64,000 nucleotides of DNA from an uncultured Bacteroidota bacterium (GTDB lineage Bacteria; Bacteroidota; Bacteroidia; Bacteroidales; VadinHA17), in contig CAIJYD010000078.1 of NCBI GenBank assembly GCA_903824785.1, forward strand, positions 101,365-165,364, given 5' to 3'. How positions within the stretch are numbered: the stretch's first letter is position 1; each line of letters opens with the position of its first letter. The notes below the pieces were generated by a model. The model worked only from the letters and a program-made list of their open reading frames with translations, made no database searches and was not told the origin of the DNA. Of this stretch, positions 27,909-36,812 are shown one piece after another. The position numbers were made by a program, and so were the translations under genes.

Positions 27909-29276
27909 TTATTTTAAAGTTACATTTTGAAATTTATTCATCCAGTCCACAACATTTTTATCAAGCCATTTTTCACGAAAAGGTCTGTTTAACATGGCAT
28001 TAGCATCTGAATTACCGGAAAACTTCATAGCAGTTTTGTCCCATTTCAATTCGGCACCCTGTTTGATTGCAAACAGCCCCATCAGGGTGGTAAAATATAC
28101 ATTGTGCCCAACTTCTATTGGTTCAAAGGCTTTTTTTCCTGTTTCAATTGACCTGAGAAAATCAGCTTTATCAGTTAAAGTATCCTTGTAGGAGATGTCG
28201 TTTGCCCCAGGTTTAAAGTTAAGAATGGAAGGATTACTGACCTCTATTTTATCGGGGTAAGTAATTTTAATCCATCCATTATCTCCTTCAAATTTTACAT
28301 AAGGCTGGTCGATAGTATAGCTCATTGTTAATCCATCGGCATATTTGTAATCCAGGTTAAAGTTCTCGATGGTATTCCAAAGCCCTTTTGAAAAATTACC
28401 GGTTCCTGAAACGCTTACCGGCAATTCGTATTCCTTTTTCATTCCCCAAAGGGCAATATCGCAAAGATGGGCACCCCAGTTGGTGATCATCCCATTGCTA
28501 TAATCCTCGTTTCTCAGCCATCCCGGCCGCGTTTCAATGGTGTTTGGGTCGTGGACCCTGTTTCGTGTGTAGGGGGCAGGAAAAGCAGGCCCCAGCCACA
28601 TATCGTAATTAAGTTCTTTTGGAACCTCCGTTTCGGGCTGCGGGCCAAGAGCACTCCCAGATAATTCAGCAGGAACACCTACTTTAACATTAATAAGCTT
28701 CCCGATTACTCCATTGTGAACAATCTCAATTGTTTTCCAGAAATGTTCAAGAGACCTGAATTCACTGTCGAGCCGGTTGGCAACACCTTTAAATTTAACA
28801 GCTTCAACTAATGCTTTACTATGGGAATAGCTCACAGAAAGAGCCTTTTCCACTGAAACATGTTTGCCGGCAAGGGCTGCGGCAATTCCTGCAGCTGCAT
28901 GCCAGTGATCGGGAGTAGATACCATTACAGCATCTACATCTTTGTTCGCAATAAGTTCGCGGTAATCATCATGCGATTTTACACCTGAATAAGGGCTGCC
29001 GGTTTTAGAAGCGTAAGCCTGGTTGATAACCTTTGCTGCATTTCCCATCCTCCATGAGTCAACATCATTGATAGCAATGACCTGGCAGTTGCCGAGTTTC
29101 AGAAACCCATTCAGGAGGTTGGCACTCACAGCCTGACGACCAACACCAATCATTCCGATTCCGATCCTGTTGGCGGGAGCATTTTTTCCGAAAACGGATG
29201 AAGGGACAATGGTTGGCATCACCATTGTGCCTAATACTGCTATTCCATTTCGTTTAATAAATTCTTTGCGGTTCAT
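27909..29276 (-). CDS. Exported Gfo/Idh/MocA-family oxidoreductase
   Basis: The 455-residue protein has a twin-arginine-like signal (NRKEFIKRNGIAVLG) and a Rossmann domain starting IGIGMIGVGRQ at about residue 37. The conserved EKALS (the EKP-type motif) supports NAD(P) binding and catalysis, and the C-terminal part is the usual beta-sheet domain. Family members oxidise sugars or act as glycosidases through an oxidation-elimination route (GH109). The partner isomerase-like lipoprotein follows at once. It lies 25 bases after the UroD-like gene on the same strand. Confidence 0.82.
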   Translation of the reverse strand: MNRKEFIKRNGIAVLGTMVMPTIVPSSVFGKNAPANRIGIGMIGVGRQAVSANLLNGFLKLGNCQVIAINDVDSWRMGNAAKVINQAYASKTGSPYSGVKSHDDYRELIANKDVDAVMVSTPDHWHAAAGIAAALAGKHVSVEKALSVSYSHSKALVEAVKFKGVANRLDSEFRSLEHFWKTIEIVHNGVIGKLINVKVGVPAELSGSALGPQPETEVPKELNYDMWLGPAFPAPYTRNRVHDPNTIETRPGWLRNEDYSNGMITNWGAHLCDIALWGMKKEYELPVSVSGTGNFSKGLWNTIENFNLDYKYADGLTMSYTIDQPYVKFEGDNGWIKITYPDKIEVSNPSILNFKPGANDISYKDTLTDKADFLRSIETGKKAFEPIEVGHNVYFTTLMGLFAIKQGAELKWDKTAMKFSGNSDANAMLNRPFREKWLDKNVVDWMNKFQNVTLK

Positions 29277-29301
29277 TTTCAGTATATTTATTTGTTAATC
29301 A

Positions 29302-30462
29302 TCAGTATTTTCCATATTCCCGGAGCCCTTCCAGCATTGCAATTATATTTTGAGGAGGTACTTCACTCTGGATATTATGCACAGTGGCAAAAACATAGCC
29401 TCCTCCCGGCGCAAGTGCTTCCAGATTTCTTTTTACACTTTCGGTAACCTCCTCAGGGGTTGATGTTGGAAGCACTTTTTGTGTATCAATCCCACCTCCC
29501 CAGAAGACAATATCGCTGCCAAAATCCTTTTTCAGCTGCAGAGGCTCCATTCCGGTTGCGGTAATGTGGACAGGGTTCAGAATATCAATGCCCATCTCAA
29601 TAAAATCCGGTATTACGGGACGCACGTTACCACATGAGTGAAACATTACTTTGGCATTTGGCGCCTTCCTTTTCATTGCATCTATTACTCTGGAAACGTG
29701 AGGCTTGTAATTCAGTCTGAACTGGTCAGGCCCGATAAGCTGCGATTCCTGAGTCCCGTAATCGTCACCTTCTGCAACAATATCCACCAAATCGCCAAGG
29801 GCATCCAGTGCCATTTCCCAGAACTCGATCTTCAAATCGGTAATCTTTCCAACAAGCAGGTCAGAGAATTCCGGAATTGTGAAGGAATCTACCATAGCGT
29901 TGGTCATTCCCCGAACTCTCTGGTGCATTTCGAAAACTCCGGCACAAAGACCCTTTATTATTACCAGTTTTCCCTGCTCCCTGAATTGCAGGGCTTTTTC
30001 CCGTAATCCGGCAATACGACGCTTATCGGAAGCCAGAGGCCAGTTGAATTCCAGAATATCATTTACGGATGGATCTGTAATATCCGCCATCGGATTTTTC
30101 ACCAGAGAAAACCAGTGACCATTATTTTTGGGAAAATGGTGTATGAAATTCCATTCATCATGATACTCCCAGTTATTGCCAGCCTCGGTCAGTTTCTCAT
30201 AAACATCCCAGTTATGGCTGGTCAGTGGCAGCAGACCGCGTGTATCAACACTCAGCCGTTCCAGCACAATATCTGATGGAATAACAATCTGCTGGATTAC
30301 ATCTGCCCAGTCAGGTTTTTCCTGAGGGAGATCCATATAGCTTACAAGATTCTGATATGCACCGTTTGTAATTCCTGTCCAGGTTGAACCTGCAAGATCG
30401 AACGGAACCCTGTCGGGCTCCTGATGATTCAAAGTTTTTAAGATTCTTTCGCGCGAATTCAT
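29302..30462 (-). CDS. Uroporphyrinogen decarboxylase-superfamily protein
   Basis: The 386-residue protein has the UroD-superfamily barrel with the opening ERILKTLNHQEPDRVPFD and the HSCGN motif near residue 275, features of the MtaA/CmuA-type methyltransferase branch rather than of heme-pathway HemE. The single HxC offers a possible zinc or corrinoid-related site. It is the first gene of a sugar-utilisation operon, where such proteins recur without known function; an O-demethylation role on methylated sugars would fit but is speculative. A TAAGTTTG promoter element lies upstream at 30535-30542. Confidence 0.75.
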   Translation of the reverse strand: MNSRERILKTLNHQEPDRVPFDLAGSTWTGITNGAYQNLVSYMDLPQEKPDWADVIQQIVIPSDIVLERLSVDTRGLLPLTSHNWDVYEKLTEAGNNWEYHDEWNFIHHFPKNNGHWFSLVKNPMADITDPSVNDILEFNWPLASDKRRIAGLREKALQFREQGKLVIIKGLCAGVFEMHQRVRGMTNAMVDSFTIPEFSDLLVGKITDLKIEFWEMALDALGDLVDIVAEGDDYGTQESQLIGPDQFRLNYKPHVSRVIDAMKRKAPNAKVMFHSCGNVRPVIPDFIEMGIDILNPVHITATGMEPLQLKKDFGSDIVFWGGGIDTQKVLPTSTPEEVTESVKRNLEALAPGGGYVFATVHNIQSEVPPQNIIAMLEGLREYGKY

Positions 30463-30534
30463 TGAAAAATTCAGATTATTGGATTTGCTGAAATGATGTA
30501 TCCCTATGTGCCAGTTTTATTCTATATATTTAAT

Positions 30535-30542
30535 CAAACTTA
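30535..30542 (-). promoter_or_regulatory. Candidate -7 element of the sugar operon promoter
   Basis: The minus strand reads TAAGTTTG, a full match to the Bacteroidetes -7 consensus, 73 bases upstream of the UroD-like start codon. I see no good TTTG at the -33 position, so this call is tentative. The rest of 30463-30679 is AT-rich and empty of genes. Confidence 0.35.
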
Positions 30543-30679
30543 TAATGTTTTGGCTAATACCCGATGAGTAAATATACGATAATTACAATAATTCAATAAT
30601 TTTCATGAAATAAAAATGGCTGAGAATGATAAATCAAAGTGCCCATGAAATACAGTTTGGGGAAAACTGAAACAGATGG

Positions 30680-31783
30680 TCAGGTTATGCTTTCAGTAAC
30701 CAACTGGGGCTCTTTTGAATGGTACCTCGCCCCGCGGCCTTTGCCTGTTTTCATCAATAAACCTTCAATAACAAGATAAGAAAGGTCTTTTTTCAGAGTA
30801 TTCCGGGAGTAAACTTTAAGTTGTTTTTCCAGCATCCCCACCTGGGCGGTTTTATGTTCGTCAAGAAATTCCATAACTGCTTGCTGACGTTCATTTAATG
30901 ACACTTTCAGTTTATTGTATGTATCGTACATGATATCAAGTTTGCGGGTTATTACCATTAAACAATCAAATAAGAACAGTACCCAGCTCTCAATCCGCTC
31001 ATTTTCCTTATTTCTGCTTGGCTGCCCTGCCATCAACGCCTGCTGGTATTCTTCTTTCCTTGCTTCAAGCTCGTTTTCCAGTGAGACATACCTGATAAAA
31101 GTGTAATCCTGCTTCAGCAGCAGCAGTATAGTCAGGAGCCTTGATAAACGACCGTTACCATCATGGTATGGGTGTATTGACAGAAATTCATAAATAAAAG
31201 AAGCCGTTATAAACATCGGATGTAAATCTTTCTTTTTAAGTCTTTCATTTGTCCAGAATAACAAACCTTCCATCTCGCCTGGTGTCAGGTGCGGTTCTGT
31301 AGTTATGAAAATCGATTTCCCCGGACCATCGGGATAATTAGCCACTACCTGGTTTGCAAGTTTTTTATATTTTCCTTTATGCCTAAGGTCGTTAACACTG
31401 TGCCTCAAGAGGATACTATGGAGCTGATGAATATAGTCCTCTTCTATTGTTATTCCGGACGAATTCCCCAGAATCATTTCCAATGCCTCAAAATATCCCA
31501 GAACCTCCTGCTCGTCATAATTTATGGGTGTTCTTGAGTCTCCTAAAATCATAAGTTTTTCAACTTCATCATCAGAAAGCTTAGCTCCTTCGATTCGTGT
31601 TGACGAACCGACACTCTCCTTTATAGCTGTTTTTTCAAGTACCGACAAATATTTGCTTTGCAGACTTTCAAATACTTTCCATTTTCCGTTAAATGAGTCA
31701 ATCACGCCAAGCTTTTGACTTACCTGCTGGTATACTGAACTACTGAAATCCAGCTTTGAAGTTATTCTATTAGAGATATCCAT
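30680..31783 (-). CDS. Fic-domain protein AMPylase with winged-helix tail
   Basis: The Fic core carries HPYHDGNGRLSR, which matches the HPFxx(D/E)GNGRxxR catalytic motif with its essential histidine. An inhibitory helix motif SxxxEG occurs N-terminally (SSTRIEG), so it is a class II Fic protein that is autoinhibited by the glutamate. The C-terminal 70 residues look like a winged helix-turn-helix, so the protein may bind DNA. I use the ATG at 31783; the frame runs up to a GTG at 31804 that would lie almost on the predicted transcription start. Repeats of TATCC cover its upstream region. No antitoxin gene adjoins. Confidence 0.85.
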   Translation of the reverse strand: MDISNRITSKLDFSSSVYQQVSQKLGVIDSFNGKWKVFESLQSKYLSVLEKTAIKESVGSSTRIEGAKLSDDEVEKLMILGDSRTPINYDEQEVLGYFEALEMILGNSSGITIEEDYIHQLHSILLRHSVNDLRHKGKYKKLANQVVANYPDGPGKSIFITTEPHLTPGEMEGLLFWTNERLKKKDLHPMFITASFIYEFLSIHPYHDGNGRLSRLLTILLLLKQDYTFIRYVSLENELEARKEEYQQALMAGQPSRNKENERIESWVLFLFDCLMVITRKLDIMYDTYNKLKVSLNERQQAVMEFLDEHKTAQVGMLEKQLKVYSRNTLKKDLSYLVIEGLLMKTGKGRGARYHSKEPQLVTESIT

Positions 31784-31869
31784 TATTATCCGTTTTATAT
31801 CCACATTATCCGTTTACAAAAATAGAAAATATTTTTACAATATATCCGTTATGTATCCGTTTTTTATCC
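31777..31869. repeat. Helically phased TATCC repeats at the fic promoter
   Basis: TATCC starts at 31777, 31787, 31798, 31807, 31843, 31854 and 31865, so steps are 10, 11, 9, 36, 11 and 11 bases. Four copies are the exact octamer TATCCGTT (31787, 31807, 31843, 31854). They flank the predicted promoter and run into the first codons of fic. This looks like a binding array for a protein sitting on one face of the helix, possibly the Fic winged helix itself. Confidence 0.6.
31817..31824 (-). promoter_or_regulatory. Candidate -7 element of the fic promoter
   Basis: The minus strand reads TATTTTTG, a match to TAnnTTTG. Transcription would start near 31810, leaving a leader of about 27 bases to the ATG at 31783. 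The -33 element is not convincing. Copies of TATCC lie on both sides. Confidence 0.35.
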
Positions 31870-31953
31870 TGTAGTATAAAAATATTCCGGAAATAAATAT
31901 ATCAGTTACAACTGATCTTTATTATGCTGAAAAAATCGGAAAAGGGGGGCAAA

Positions 31954-32466
31954 TCAGTGTTTTTCATGTTTGTCAATGCCGTATTGCATATAAATTGTAT
32001 GCTCCATAGTTCGAAGGATCTCGGCCATATACTCTTCAACAGCTTTCAGTGAACCGGGAAGGGTATAAATAAGCGATTTCCCGATTATTCCGGCTACACC
32101 TCTGCTCAGTAAAGCATTTGGTTTCTCTGCTCCGTATTTCATCCTAATAAATTCCATAATACCGGGAATCTCTTTTGTGAGAAGTGGTTTAACCGTCTCA
32201 ATGGTAATATCTCTGGGGCCGATACCTGTTCCTCCGGTGGTTATGATAATATTGAATTTGTCCACTGCACTCACAAGTATCTCTTTCAATTCAGCCCGAT
32301 CGTCCGGGATAAGTGTGAGGCAGACATTAAAATCCCATCCTGCTGAAGTAAAATATGGTTCAATGATCTCTTTTATCCTGGGTCCGCTCAGATCAGGGTA
32401 ATCACCTCTGAATGCACGATCGCTAAGAGTAATAATAAGAATATTAATTTTTGCCGGTAAGTTCAT
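31954..32466 (-). CDS. moaB: Molybdopterin adenylyltransferase-type protein (MoaB/Mog)
   Basis: The 170-residue protein is a MoaB/Mog-family protein, which adenylylates molybdopterin before metal insertion. The nucleotide-binding signature is ITTGGTGIGPRDITIE, and the SGPRIKEI and ALLSRGVAGI segments are also typical. It overlaps moaC by four bases and is the last gene of the Mo/W operon. Confidence 0.88.
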   Translation of the reverse strand: MNLPAKINILIITLSDRAFRGDYPDLSGPRIKEIIEPYFTSAGWDFNVCLTLIPDDRAELKEILVSAVDKFNIIITTGGTGIGPRDITIETVKPLLTKEIPGIMEFIRMKYGAEKPNALLSRGVAGIIGKSLIYTLPGSLKAVEEYMAEILRTMEHTIYMQYGIDKHEKH

Positions 32467-32909
32467 TTTTTAATTTTTTCAGTAAGAAATATTTTATCAA
32501 TTACCATCTTCTTATCGACTGCTTTACACATATCATACACTGTCAGGAGAGCAATGCTGACTGCGGTTAATGCCTCCATCTCCACCCCTGTTCTTCCGGT
32601 ACAGCGGACCTCACTAACAACCATCACGCCGGTACCATCAACAATTGCATCAACTTTAACACTATCTATAACGATATTATGACATAGCGGAATCAGGGAG
32701 GATGTCTGTTTCGCTGCGCTTATTCCTGCCAGCTGAGCTACAGTTAATACATCTCCTTTTTTCAGAAGATTTTCTTTAATCAGCTCTATTGTTCCATCTG
32801 ACAGAACAATGTGTCCTTCAGCTCTCGCAATGCGAAGCTGAATCTCCTTTTCACCAACATCAACCATTACCGCTTTACCTTTAATGTCAGTATGTGTCAG
32901 TTTATCCAT
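32463..32909 (-). CDS. moaC: Cyclic pyranopterin monophosphate synthase
   Basis: MoaC converts the MoaA product into cyclic pyranopterin monophosphate. The 148-residue protein has the SLIPLCHNI motif and the conserved GRTGVEMEALTAVS followed by LLTVYDMCKAVDK, with the usual catalytic lysine and aspartate. It starts six bases after the moaA stop and overlaps moaB by four bases. Confidence 0.94.
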   Translation of the reverse strand: MDKLTHTDIKGKAVMVDVGEKEIQLRIARAEGHIVLSDGTIELIKENLLKKGDVLTVAQLAGISAAKQTSSLIPLCHNIVIDSVKVDAIVDGTGVMVVSEVRCTGRTGVEMEALTAVSIALLTVYDMCKAVDKKMVIDKIFLTEKIKK

Positions 32910-32915
32910 AATCTG

Positions 32916-33716
32916 TTAACCTCCGATATTATAAAATTTACCTGTTTCATTCTTTGATCCGCATTCAGGCTTTAATTCCACTGATTTCATTAAGGCCTTT
33001 TCAAAACCGAGTTCTCTAATATCCAGTTCAATATCACTGAAGAGGCAGGGTTTTAGTTTTCCATTGGCGGTAAGTCTTAATCTGTTGCAGGATTGACAAT
33101 CTCCTCCTGTTCCGCCATCAACCGGTGAGAAATGCCCCGTTACAAGATCCATTTGTCTTATATACCTTATTTCCAAATTATTATCCTGACAGAACCGGGT
33201 AACCTCCATTGCCTCAGGTTCCTTTTTAGACTCTTTTATAACACAGTTTATTTTTACAGGAAGCAGACCTGCATTTACAGCTGCCTTTATACCTTCAAAC
33301 ACCTGGGAAATATCTCCTGTCCTGGTGATTGCCCTGAACTTTTCAGGATCTATCGTATCAAGGCTGATATTTACCCGTTGAAGTCCGGCAGATTTAAGCT
33401 CCACCGCAAATTCTTTCAGAAGCACTCCGTTAGTTGTCATTGAGAGGTCCTCAATACCGCTGATATCTGAGATCATCCGTACAAGAGCTGTAATTCCTTT
33501 TCTTACAAGGGGTTCTCCGCCGGTGATTCTTACTTTTGTCACACCGTATTTCACTGCAGCAGCAGTAAAGCTGGTAATTTCGCTGAACGAGAGAATATCG
33601 CTGTGGCGGAGCAACTGAATACCCTCTTCCGGCATACAATATGAACATCTCAGATTACACCTGTCAGTAACCGAAATGCGCAGATAGTTAATATTTCTGT
33701 CAAATCTGTCGTACAC
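32916..33716 (-). CDS. moaA: GTP 3',8-cyclase, shortened form
   Basis: MoaA is the radical-SAM enzyme that starts molybdopterin synthesis from GTP. The first 4Fe-4S site is C20, C24 and C27 in CNLRCSYC; the second is C207, C210 and C224; and the chain ends in GG as required for function in known MoaA. At 266 residues it is about 60 shorter than the usual 320-330. The missing part lies between about residues 190 and 205, just before the second cluster. The frame is intact, so this is a compact variant, not an interrupted gene. Its start overlaps moeA by 17 bases. Confidence 0.88.
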   Translation of the reverse strand: MYDRFDRNINYLRISVTDRCNLRCSYCMPEEGIQLLRHSDILSFSEITSFTAAAVKYGVTKVRITGGEPLVRKGITALVRMISDISGIEDLSMTTNGVLLKEFAVELKSAGLQRVNISLDTIDPEKFRAITRTGDISQVFEGIKAAVNAGLLPVKINCVIKESKKEPEAMEVTRFCQDNNLEIRYIRQMDLVTGHFSPVDGGTGGDCQSCNRLRLTANGKLKPCLFSDIELDIRELGFEKALMKSVELKPECGSKNETGKFYNIGG

Positions 33717-34881
33717 TTACCACCTCTCCCTTTTCTATAGTTTTTTTGCCTTCAGGAAGCATAATTATCCCGTCAGCAGATGCTAATGCAGAAATATGTG
33801 CAGAGCCATGATATTCAACGGGAGATACTCTTCCGTCTTTTGATATTACAACAGGAATCCAGGCCATGCGGTCGGTTGTTCGTCGGGTAAAACTATCCTT
33901 CATAGGAAGGGAAAAAGTTACCGGAACAAATTGACAGCCCATCATTTCACAAATGACCGGCCTGACAAGCAATTCGAACTGTAAAAATGAGGAAACAGGA
34001 TTGCCTGGCAATCCGAATACAATTGCTTTGGGATGAACGCCAAAAGTTGTTGGTTTCCCCGGCTGTACGTTCACTCGTGAGAAGAGAATTTTCACACCTG
34101 CCCTTTCCATTACAGAAGGAACAAAATCGAAATCGCCCATAGAGACACCCCCGGTAATGAGGACTATATCGCTTACAGAGAGAGCGTGTGTTAAAATATC
34201 ATAGGTTACTGACTCATTATCCCCGGCAATACCAAGATACTCTCCCATGGCGCCGGCACGCTTCAGCTGAGCCATTAACTGGTATGCATTGGAATTCCTG
34301 ATTTTCGAAATTCCGGGTTTTTCGGAAGGTTCAACAAGTTCATCGCCTGAACTTATAACAGTTACTTTAGGCATAGCGCTGACAATGACAGAAGTATGTC
34401 CAACTGAGGCCATTACGGCAATATCCTGTGGACTGATCAGTTTTCCCTGTTTCAGAACCGTATCTCCCTTTTTAATATCCTCACCACGTTTTGAGATATT
34501 GTCCTTTGAAAAAGCTCCCGTATAACTAACTTTCCCATCTGGATTTATATGAGAGTCCTCCACCATAAAAACCATATCGGCCCCTGCCGGAACAGAAGCT
34601 CCTGTCATTATCCTGAAACAAATATTTTCCGAAATTTCTTCTCTTGAATGGCTGCCTGCAGCAATTGTCCCTGCAAGATCCAGCACTCTTCCCAGATCAC
34701 ATCTTCTGCATGCAAATCCATCAACTGTTGCTTTATTGAAAGGAGGCATATCCATATCGCTGGCAATATCTTCAGCCAGGACCCGGTAAAGGGAATCAGT
34801 AAAAGAAACCTTCTCAGTAGTCATTCTGAAAGAAGATTTAAGCACTGTCTCCTGTGCCTTTTCGAATGATATTATCTCCAT
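33700..34881 (-). CDS. moeA: Molybdopterin molybdenumtransferase
   Basis: MoeA inserts molybdate (or tungstate in related enzymes) into adenylylated molybdopterin. The 393-residue protein shows the MPPFNKATVDGFA motif, RIMTGASVPAGADMV, the TGGVSMGDFDFV loop and the GLPGNPVS motif. It is 69 bases downstream of the transporter ATPase gene and overlaps moaA. It could serve tungsten, given the WtpA-type receptor and the AOR nearby. Confidence 0.93.
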   Translation of the reverse strand: MEIISFEKAQETVLKSSFRMTTEKVSFTDSLYRVLAEDIASDMDMPPFNKATVDGFACRRCDLGRVLDLAGTIAAGSHSREEISENICFRIMTGASVPAGADMVFMVEDSHINPDGKVSYTGAFSKDNISKRGEDIKKGDTVLKQGKLISPQDIAVMASVGHTSVIVSAMPKVTVISSGDELVEPSEKPGISKIRNSNAYQLMAQLKRAGAMGEYLGIAGDNESVTYDILTHALSVSDIVLITGGVSMGDFDFVPSVMERAGVKILFSRVNVQPGKPTTFGVHPKAIVFGLPGNPVSSFLQFELLVRPVICEMMGCQFVPVTFSLPMKDSFTRRTTDRMAWIPVVISKDGRVSPVEYHGSAHISALASADGIIMLPEGKKTIEKGEVVSVRQI

Positions 34882-34950
34882 TATTGTTCTTTATTTTAGT
34901 TACTGTATATCTTTTTGGTATCCCGGAGCAGATTAAGTTTTCGGTTTGCA

Positions 34951-36009
34951 TTAATTGGCTCCCTGAAGTGCAATAGCAGCTTCGGGAGAAAAAGAGATCC
35001 ATACCTCTGCTAACTCACATAAAGGGAATTGCTTAAAAGTATCGGCAGATACATCAACATAGAATCTTTCACCTGCATCGATTGTTATTTCCATCCCATA
35101 ACCGACCGGAAGAATCTCCCTGACTATCCCTTTGAAACAGTTACCGGGATTAAAAGAAGGCATTGCAGGAGTAATTTTAATATCATCGCTTCTTAACAGC
35201 AACAGACCTTCTTTGGGATACAAGTTTTCGGAAACATTAAAAATTATTTTGTCATTGCAGACTGCAACCCATTTTTCGGATTCCTTTTTATATTCAACCC
35301 TGAAGAAGTTTCTGATTCCTGAATATCTGGCCACAAATTTATTGACGGGTTTTCTGAAAACATCATCAGGGGAACCCTCCTGGATAATCCTTCCATTATG
35401 TATCACTCCTACTTTAGTTGCAAGGCTTACTGCTTCAGCGTAGTCGTGTGTAACATGTATTATTGTAAGTCCTTTTCTGTTCAGTCCCCTGAGAAGCCTT
35501 TTGATATCATCCTTCAGACTTGCATCCACTGAAGCCATCGGCTCGTCAAGAAGCAACAGCCTGGGGGAAGTTATGAGAGTGCGGGCCAGAGCTACTCTCT
35601 GCAGCTCTCCTCCTGAAAGATGGTGTGTATCTCTCCCAAGAAGGTGAGTAATATTAAGTTCAGCTGCCACTTTGCTGACTTTTTCTTTTATAATAGTTCT
35701 GCTTGTCTTTCCGGAACTTAATGAATAAGCTATGTTCCCGGAAACCGTCATATTAGGGAAGATGGCATAATCCTGAAATACCAGACCGATACTTCTTCCC
35801 TGGATTTTTTTCTTAGTAATATTTTCCCCATCGAGCCAGATCTCACCGGTATCAGGTTTATTGAGCCCTGCAATAAGTTCCAGCAACTGAGTCTTTCCTG
35901 AACCCGATCTTCCAAGAAGAACATAATAGGTCCCTTCCGATATTTCAAGGTCAATATCGGTCAAATGAAAATCCCCAAATTTCTTTGATATGTTCTTAAG
36001 AATCAGCAT
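34951..36009 (-). CDS. wtpC: Tungstate/molybdate ABC transporter ATP-binding protein
   Basis: This ATPase powers the oxyanion importer. Walker A is GRSGSGKTQ, the Q loop is in VFQDYAIFP, the signature is LSGGELQRVALAR and Walker B is LLLLDEPMA followed by the switch histidine in HVTHDY. About residues 240-350 form a C-terminal regulatory domain. I chose ATG at 36009; ATG at 36015 and TTG at 36024 are alternatives. The start region overlaps the end of the permease gene. Confidence 0.87.
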   Translation of the reverse strand: MLILKNISKKFGDFHLTDIDLEISEGTYYVLLGRSGSGKTQLLELIAGLNKPDTGEIWLDGENITKKKIQGRSIGLVFQDYAIFPNMTVSGNIAYSLSSGKTSRTIIKEKVSKVAAELNITHLLGRDTHHLSGGELQRVALARTLITSPRLLLLDEPMASVDASLKDDIKRLLRGLNRKGLTIIHVTHDYAEAVSLATKVGVIHNGRIIQEGSPDDVFRKPVNKFVARYSGIRNFFRVEYKKESEKWVAVCNDKIIFNVSENLYPKEGLLLLRSDDIKITPAMPSFNPGNCFKGIVREILPVGYGMEITIDAGERFYVDVSADTFKQFPLCELAEVWISFSPEAAIALQGAN

Positions 36010-36805
36010 AATCATTTTTTGCAAACGGAGTCTTTCTTATTTCCGAAAGGATCCTTAATAAAGTAAATACGACAAGTGCGACAATAATAAACAATACTGC
36101 AGCAGGACGAGCATATGACAGCCCGAAAGAGCTGAATCTGTCATAAATTAGGACAGGTGCTATCATAGGGTGATATGCGATTATAACGACAGCACCAAAT
36201 TCGCTCATTCCCCGTGCAAACATCATAACAAATCCGGTAACTATACTTCTCCAGGCAAGCGGAAGTGATATTGTAAAAAACACTCTTGCCCTGCTGGCGC
36301 CAAGGCTAAGGGCGGCCTTTTCGAGTCGCTCAGGAACTGCTGCAAAGCCATCGCGCGCAGAGTTTATCAGGAAAGGAAGACTCACAAAGGCCATTGCTAG
36401 AGCAATTCCGGAAGGATTATTAATCAGGCTGATACCTGCCACCGCAGCTGTTTTTCCCAGAATACCATCTCGTGAGATAAATCCGAGAAGAGCGATCCCG
36501 GCAGCTGTATGAGGCAATACAACCGGCAGATCAATTATCCCTTTAACGATGCTTTTCATTGGAAACGATTTCCTGGCAAGGAGCCAGGAGAAAGGTACGG
36601 CTGCAATTGCAAAGAGAAATGTTGCCGAGAAAGAGACCCAGATTGTAAGCCAGATACTTGCCTGCACCTCTTTATCATTTGCTGTATCAAAAAACTCCCC
36701 GACTCCTGTCTGCAGAAACATTCCAAGAAGAGGAGCCACAAGAAATAGCAGAACCAACGAAGATAAAACCAGCAGAATGAGGTTAAAAGGGGTGTATCTG
36801 TACAT
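35996..36805 (-). CDS. wtpB: Tungstate/molybdate ABC transporter permease
   Basis: The 269-residue protein has six predicted membrane helices and the EAA-type loop EKAALSLGASRARVFFTISLP that docks to the ATPase. It belongs to the ModB/WtpB branch of binding-protein-dependent permeases. Its gene is 7 bases after wtpA and overlaps the start of wtpC. Confidence 0.87.
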   Translation of the reverse strand: MYRYTPFNLILLVLSSLVLLFLVAPLLGMFLQTGVGEFFDTANDKEVQASIWLTIWVSFSATFLFAIAAVPFSWLLARKSFPMKSIVKGIIDLPVVLPHTAAGIALLGFISRDGILGKTAAVAGISLINNPSGIALAMAFVSLPFLINSARDGFAAVPERLEKAALSLGASRARVFFTISLPLAWRSIVTGFVMMFARGMSEFGAVVIIAYHPMIAPVLIYDRFSSFGLSYARPAAVLFIIVALVVFTLLRILSEIRKTPFAKNDYADS

Positions 36806-36812
36806 AGTCAGA

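Noticed and set aside
30680-31783. Fic protein as part of a Fic/antitoxin pair
   Set aside because: It carries its own inhibitory helix and no small antitoxin gene lies beside it.
32916-33716. MoaA as a truncated pseudogene
   Set aside because: Both cluster cysteine sets and the C-terminal GG are present in one open frame, so loss of function by truncation is not supported.
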